Shown here one piece after another: positions 5,058-8,171 of a stretch of DNA of 8,171 nt. The notes beneath the pieces are model-generated. The model made no database searches, was not told where the DNA came from, and saw only the letters and a program-made list of their open reading frames with translations. The first letter of the stretch is position 1. Every line of letters begins with the position of its first letter. The stretch is from an uncultured Oscillospiraceae bacterium. GTDB lineage: Bacteria > Bacillota > Clostridia > Oscillospirales > Oscillospiraceae. The DNA lies in the NCBI GenBank assembly GCA_934572355.1, contig CAKTKV010000068.1:1-8171 (forward strand), in the 5' to 3' direction. A program made the translations under genes and the position numbers.

Positions 5058-5957
5058 TCAGCGTATTGCGTCCGCAACACGGCTGCCATTCCTGCTCAGC
5101 CGCACCTCGGCTTCATCGGCACTTACGGAACACAGCAGCATGACTATCGCGGTCTTGCATTTGTAGCCGCATGCTTCGAGTGCGGCCACGGCGGTCTTTT
5201 CATCCGCGCCGGTCGCTTCGCGCACAATGGAAATGCAGCGGCGCACAAGCTTCTCATTCGAGGGCTTCACATCGACCATGAGGTTGCCGTACACCTTGCC
5301 GAGCTTGACCATCGTGCAGGTGGACAGCATGTTCAGCACCATCTTCTGGGCTGTGCCGCATTTCATGCGGGTCGAGCCGGTGATGACCTCGGGTCCGGGA
5401 TCGGGGGAAATGCCGACATCCGCCGCCCGCTCTATCTCGGAGCCGGGGCAGCAGGTCAGCCCGATCACACCGGCGCCCGCGGCGCGGGCTGCTGCCATCG
5501 CGCCAAGGACATAGGGCGTTCTGCCGCTCGCGGCGATGCCGACAAGAATGTCATTCTCTGTCAGGGCGAGCCTGAGCATATCCTCTTTGCCAAGCTCGGC
5601 GCTGTCCTCCGCGCCCTCGACGGCGTTGAAGACCGCACCCTTCCCGCCGGCAATGACTGCCTGTACAGTCTCCGGAGAGATAGAATATGTCGGCGGGCAC
5701 TCGGAAGCATCGAGTATACCGAGCCGCCCGGAGGTACCGCAGCCGCAGTATATGAGTCGCCCGCCGCGTTTCATGCGCGCGTATATGAGGTCTATGGCGG
5801 CGGCGATCTGCGGGCAGACCTTCTCCACCGCGTCGGCGACTTTCTTGTCCTCGCTGTTGATGAGTTCGACCATTTCCGCTGTCGTCAGGCGGTCGATATC
5901 GCGGCTGCGCGGGTTGCGCTGCTCGGTCGCAAGCTTTGTTATATCGGAAGTATTCAT
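5058..5957 (-). CDS. murQ: N-acetylmuramic acid 6-phosphate etherase (MurQ)
   Basis: Predicted cytoplasmic enzyme that cleaves the D-lactyl ether of MurNAc-6-phosphate, giving GlcNAc-6-phosphate and D-lactate. It has 299 residues; E. coli MurQ has 298. One SIS (sugar isomerase) domain covers most of the protein: GGRLIYCGCGTSGRLGILDASECPPTY spans 65-91, AVEGAED 112-118, VGIAASGRTPYV 138-149, ITGSTRMKCGTAQKMVLNML 193-212 and GNLMVDVKPSNEKL 225-238. E86 (in DASECPP) and E117 (in EGAED) match the two catalytic glutamates reported for E. coli MurQ (E83 and E114). The ATG follows AAGG at nine bases, a moderate ribosome site, and starts 18 bp after the second permease gene, so murQ is the last gene of the ABC transporter operon. 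Co-transcription with a sugar importer is the best clue to the transported substrate. Identification is firm along the whole length. Confidence 0.97.
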   Translation of the reverse strand: MNTSDITKLATEQRNPRSRDIDRLTTAEMVELINSEDKKVADAVEKVCPQIAAAIDLIYARMKRGGRLIYCGCGTSGRLGILDASECPPTYSISPETVQAVIAGGKGAVFNAVEGAEDSAELGKEDMLRLALTENDILVGIAASGRTPYVLGAMAAARAAGAGVIGLTCCPGSEIERAADVGISPDPGPEVITGSTRMKCGTAQKMVLNMLSTCTMVKLGKVYGNLMVDVKPSNEKLVRRCISIVREATGADEKTAVAALEACGYKCKTAIVMLLCSVSADEAEVRLSRNGSRVADAIR

Positions 5958-5975
5958 CGATATTTTCCTTTTCTC

Positions 5976-6842
5976 TCAGCCCTTTACCGCGCCGATCGTC
6001 ACGCCCTCAAGGAAGTACTTTTGCAGCGCGAAGAACAGAATGAACATCGGCAGCGCGGAGAGAGTTGCCCCTGCCATCATAGGCGCGAGCAGAGTCTCGT
6101 TGGCGAATTTGAAGGTCTTTAGGCCGACCTGAATGGTGTACATATAATCCTTGCTCGTGACAAGGAAGGGCCAGAAGAAGGAGTTCCAAGTGGAGAGGAA
6201 GGTGTTTATCGCCATTACCGCGAGCACAGTCTTTGAAAGCGGCATGATTATTTTCACAAATATGCGCAGCTGGCTGCACCCGTCGAGCTTGGCGCTCTCG
6301 ATGAGCGGGGTGGGAATGCTGGTGAAAAACTGCTTTGCCAGAAAAATATTGTACGAGGTGACAACGCCGGGGAGAATGAGCGCGGCATAGGTGTTCGTCA
6401 TCTTCAGCTTGTTGGCGATGAGGATATAGAGCGGCACCTGCGTCACCTGATAGGGGATCATCATTGCCACAAGTATCATGCCGAACAGCCAGCGGCGGCC
6501 TTTGAAGTTGATCTTCGAAAAAGCGTAGCCCGCGAGCGAGGCAAAGATGACATTGCCGATGACCGTGAGCGAGGCGACGACGAAGCTGTTCCATATCCAG
6601 CGCACGGAATACTTATTGAAGCTGAAAAACGCCTTATACGAATCAAGCGTGAAGCGCCGCGGGATGACGGAGCGCGATGTGCCCGCCGTTGCGACGGCCG
6701 GCCCGAACGAGGACATTATCATATAGAATATCGGGAAGATCGCGATCAGCGCAAAAAGGATGAGCATCAGTGCAAGCACAGTGTTGCGGATATAGAGCTT
6801 CTTCCTGTCATTGAGATGCTGGGAATAAAGACCAGTTGTCAT
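5976..6842 (-). CDS. CUT1-family sugar ABC transporter permease, MalG/UgpE-like
   Basis: Inner-membrane subunit of an ABC importer, 288 residues. About six membrane segments are visible: roughly 21-44, 84-108, 118-141, 151-170, 204-224 and 257-275. The cytoplasmic EAA loop that docks on the ATPase is at about 180-204 (IESAKLDGCSQLRIF, then IIMPLSKT), with S and C replacing the usual alanines (ESAKLDGCS for EAAxxDGAS). The C-terminus, LEGVTIGAVKG, is typical of second permeases of the carbohydrate uptake CUT1 family. It starts 11 bp after the first permease stop; the ribosome site GAGGAGGTG overlaps that stop, suggesting translational coupling. murQ follows by 18 bp, pointing to MurNAc-type or muropeptide sugar import, but the family alone does not give the substrate. 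No ATPase gene is adjacent, as in Firmicutes that share one MsmX-type ATPase among CUT1 importers. Confidence 0.93.
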   Translation of the reverse strand: MTTGLYSQHLNDRKKLYIRNTVLALMLILFALIAIFPIFYMIMSSFGPAVATAGTSRSVIPRRFTLDSYKAFFSFNKYSVRWIWNSFVVASLTVIGNVIFASLAGYAFSKINFKGRRWLFGMILVAMMIPYQVTQVPLYILIANKLKMTNTYAALILPGVVTSYNIFLAKQFFTSIPTPLIESAKLDGCSQLRIFVKIIMPLSKTVLAVMAINTFLSTWNSFFWPFLVTSKDYMYTIQVGLKTFKFANETLLAPMMAGATLSALPMFILFFALQKYFLEGVTIGAVKG

Positions 6843-6853
6843 GGCGCACCTCC

Positions 6854-7765
6854 TCAGTATTCCACATCCACGCCCATCAGCTTGAACTGGAGCATGGAGA
6901 TGAGCGCGATAACGATAGCAAGCAGTATGGCCTGGGCGCAGGCGAGACCGAACTTGGAATATTCAAACGCATTCTTATAGATGAGCAGGCCTATCATCGT
7001 CGTGCTGTTGTCAGGGCCGCCGCCCGTCATGAGGAAGGCGTTCTGGAACACCTGGAAGGAGCCGATTATTCCCGTCACGAGGAGGAAGAGCGTCGTGGGC
7101 TTGACGAGCGGGAACACGATATAGCGGATCTTCTGGAAGAAGGTCGCGCCGTCGAGCTCCGCCGCTTCAAAGTAGCTGTTGTCGATGCCGAGGAGTGCCG
7201 CTATGTAGATGATGATATTCGTCCCCTGCCCGGAGAGCAGCGCCATCAGCATCAGCGAGAGCATGGACGTTTTGCTTGATGAGAGCCAGTTCTGCGTCGG
7301 CAGCCCGAAGAACGCGAGCACCTGATTGAAAAGCCCGTCCGGCGAGGAGTCATACAGCCACAGCCACACGACAGACAGCGCCACGCCCGAGGCGATGCCG
7401 GGGAGATAGTAGATGGACTTGAACACCGACTGCACGCCTTTTTTGAACGGCAGTATCATTATCGCGATAGAAAAGGCTATCAGCAAAGACAGCGGCACGA
7501 CAACGACGGTATAGACAACAGTGTTTTTGACCGCCTTGAAGAAAAGTGCGCTTTTGAAGCTGTCCGTATAGTTTTTCAGCCCGATGAATTCAGAGCCGAA
7601 CGGCTTATATTTCAGAAAGCTCGTCTTGACGGCGCTGAGAACCGGGTAGAGCGTGAACACGCAGAAAACCAGCATGGCCACAAATATAAAGGCATAGCCC
7701 CACCAGTCGTCATCCTTCAGACGAAAACGGCGGGAGCCCAGCCTCGGGCCACTGTATTTGCTCAT
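6854..7765 (-). CDS. CUT1-family sugar ABC transporter permease, MalF/UgpA-like
   Basis: First membrane subunit of the same importer, 303 residues. After a basic N-terminus there are six membrane segments at about 22-46, 82-106, 119-139, 167-192, 223-246 and 273-296. The EAA loop is canonical: FEAAELDGATFFQKIRYIVF (199-218), followed by PLVKP. The segment LMTGGGPDNSTT (245-256) is a usual mark of MalF/UgpA-type permeases of the short, UgpA-length class. The start ATG has GGAGG eight bases upstream. The gene lies 95 bp after the binding-protein gene, with a hairpin between them, and overlaps nothing. It should pair with the second permease encoded just downstream and with an ATPase encoded elsewhere. 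Confidence 0.94.
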   Translation of the reverse strand: MSKYSGPRLGSRRFRLKDDDWWGYAFIFVAMLVFCVFTLYPVLSAVKTSFLKYKPFGSEFIGLKNYTDSFKSALFFKAVKNTVVYTVVVVPLSLLIAFSIAIMILPFKKGVQSVFKSIYYLPGIASGVALSVVWLWLYDSSPDGLFNQVLAFFGLPTQNWLSSSKTSMLSLMLMALLSGQGTNIIIYIAALLGIDNSYFEAAELDGATFFQKIRYIVFPLVKPTTLFLLVTGIIGSFQVFQNAFLMTGGGPDNSTTMIGLLIYKNAFEYSKFGLACAQAILLAIVIALISMLQFKLMGVDVEY

Positions 7766-7773
7766 AGCCTTTA

Positions 7774-7778
7774 CCTCC
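7774..7778 (-). promoter_or_regulatory. Ribosome binding site of the first permease gene
   Basis: GGAGG on the minus strand, eight bases before the ATG at 7765. It lies only 12 bases after the intergenic hairpin, so translation can start on transcripts that read through that hairpin or on ones processed there. Confidence 0.75.
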
Positions 7779-7790
7779 GTACTATTAAAA

Positions 7791-7824
7791 TCTGCCCCAC
7801 CCGGCCGAAGCTGGGCGGGGCAGA
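7791..7824 (-). terminator. Partial terminator or mRNA-stabilising hairpin between binding-protein and permease genes
   Basis: On the minus strand tctgccccgccc pairs with gggtggggcaga over 12 positions, one of them a G-U pair. Above an A-C mismatch the top is a C(UUCG)G tetraloop, a very stable cap. The G-U pair and UUCG loop are intact only in the minus-strand RNA, supporting function in that direction. TTTTAAT follows the stem. Hairpins here are common in ABC operons: they let some polymerase through, or protect the upstream mRNA, so that binding protein is made in excess over permeases. Confidence 0.75.
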
Positions 7825-7860
7825 AAAATGTATTATCTCGCTTTCGGCGGCGCCGATGGC

Positions 7861-8171
7861 TTACAGAAGCCCGGTGACGATGCCGTCTGCGCCGAACAGC
7901 TCAACGGCACGCTCGTTAATGGCGTCGAAGACTTCCTGGGCGGTGGCTTCACCTGCGAGCAGGGACTGGAACTTGGGCACTATGACCTCGTCCATGACGG
8001 TCTTGGCGTTGGCAGACTGCTCAACGGAAATGCCGGCAGGAGGAGCGACGACGAGACCGATCTCACGTGCGGCGCATGCGGCGTTGCCCTCATCGATGCC
8101 CTCGGGGCTGACGTAAGCGTCACGGCCGGTCTGGCAGACGGGGTCGAGGAGCAGAGTGGAGTCAACAGCGG
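7861..8171 (-). CDS. Extracellular sugar-binding lipoprotein of an ABC importer, family 1 type (C-terminal part only)
   Basis: Only the last 103 residues are in the window; the start lies beyond the right edge. The tail has the helical C-terminus usual for family 1 solute-binding proteins: VIVPKFQSLLAGEATAQEVF, then DAINERAVELFGADG, where the 'xLLAGxxTxxEVxDxIxxxA' pattern closes the second lobe. A preceding stretch (LLLDPVCQTGRDAYVSPEGI) is less typical. It is the first visible gene of the operon that continues with two permeases and murQ, so it should bind the imported sugar outside the membrane. Ligand residues are mostly in the missing part. The codons are strongly biased to C-ending forms, consistent with high expression. 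Confidence 0.8.
   Translation of the reverse strand, partial: AVDSTLLLDPVCQTGRDAYVSPEGIDEGNAACAAREIGLVVAPPAGISVEQSANAKTVMDEVIVPKFQSLLAGEATAQEVFDAINERAVELFGADGIVTGLL

Overview
The window looks like chromosomal DNA of a GC-rich anaerobic Firmicute, probably class Clostridia and possibly Oscillospiraceae or a relative. This rests on the lipoprotein leader style (MKKILALVLALCMIFALAACG), strong GGAGG-type ribosome sites, near-consensus sigma-A promoters, C/G-ending codons, and a BadF-type sugar kinase beside nagZ. The taxonomic assignment is inference. Almost everything in the window is a cell-wall sugar (peptidoglycan) salvage locus.

Layout, left to right. (1) 1-767, minus strand: start of a secreted lipoprotein of unknown function, cut by the left edge, with its own perfect-consensus promoter. 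(2) 1034-1936 and 1951-3477, minus strand: a two-gene unit, nagZ (cytoplasmic GH3 beta-N-acetylglucosaminidase) followed 14 bp later by a BadF/BadG-type amino-sugar kinase resembling clostridial MurK/NagK, ending in a hairpin that overlaps the kinase stop codon. (3) 3586-4773, plus strand: anmK (1,6-anhydro-MurNAc kinase), divergent from nagZ across a 108-bp shared control region. (4) 4774-5057: a gene-free convergent intergenic region packed with consecutive hairpins, most of it bracketed by a 9-bp inverted repeat. (5) 5058 to the right edge, minus strand: an operon of sugar-binding protein (C-terminal 103 residues only), two CUT1 ABC permeases and murQ (MurNAc-6-phosphate etherase). A hairpin with a UUCG loop sits between the binding-protein gene and the first permease gene.

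Proposed joint function (family knowledge plus context). The ABC importer brings in a muropeptide sugar such as GlcNAc-MurNAc or GlcNAc-anhydroMurNAc. NagZ, which has no signal peptide, splits it in the cytoplasm. AnmK phosphorylates anhydroMurNAc to MurNAc-6-P, the BadF-type kinase phosphorylates GlcNAc and/or MurNAc, and MurQ removes the lactyl ether to give GlcNAc-6-P and D-lactate. No transporter ATPase, nagA, nagB or recognisable regulator gene is in the window. The individual enzymes are known. The less explained parts are the hairpin-rich element after anmK, the duplicated-domain lipoprotein, and the substrate of the importer.
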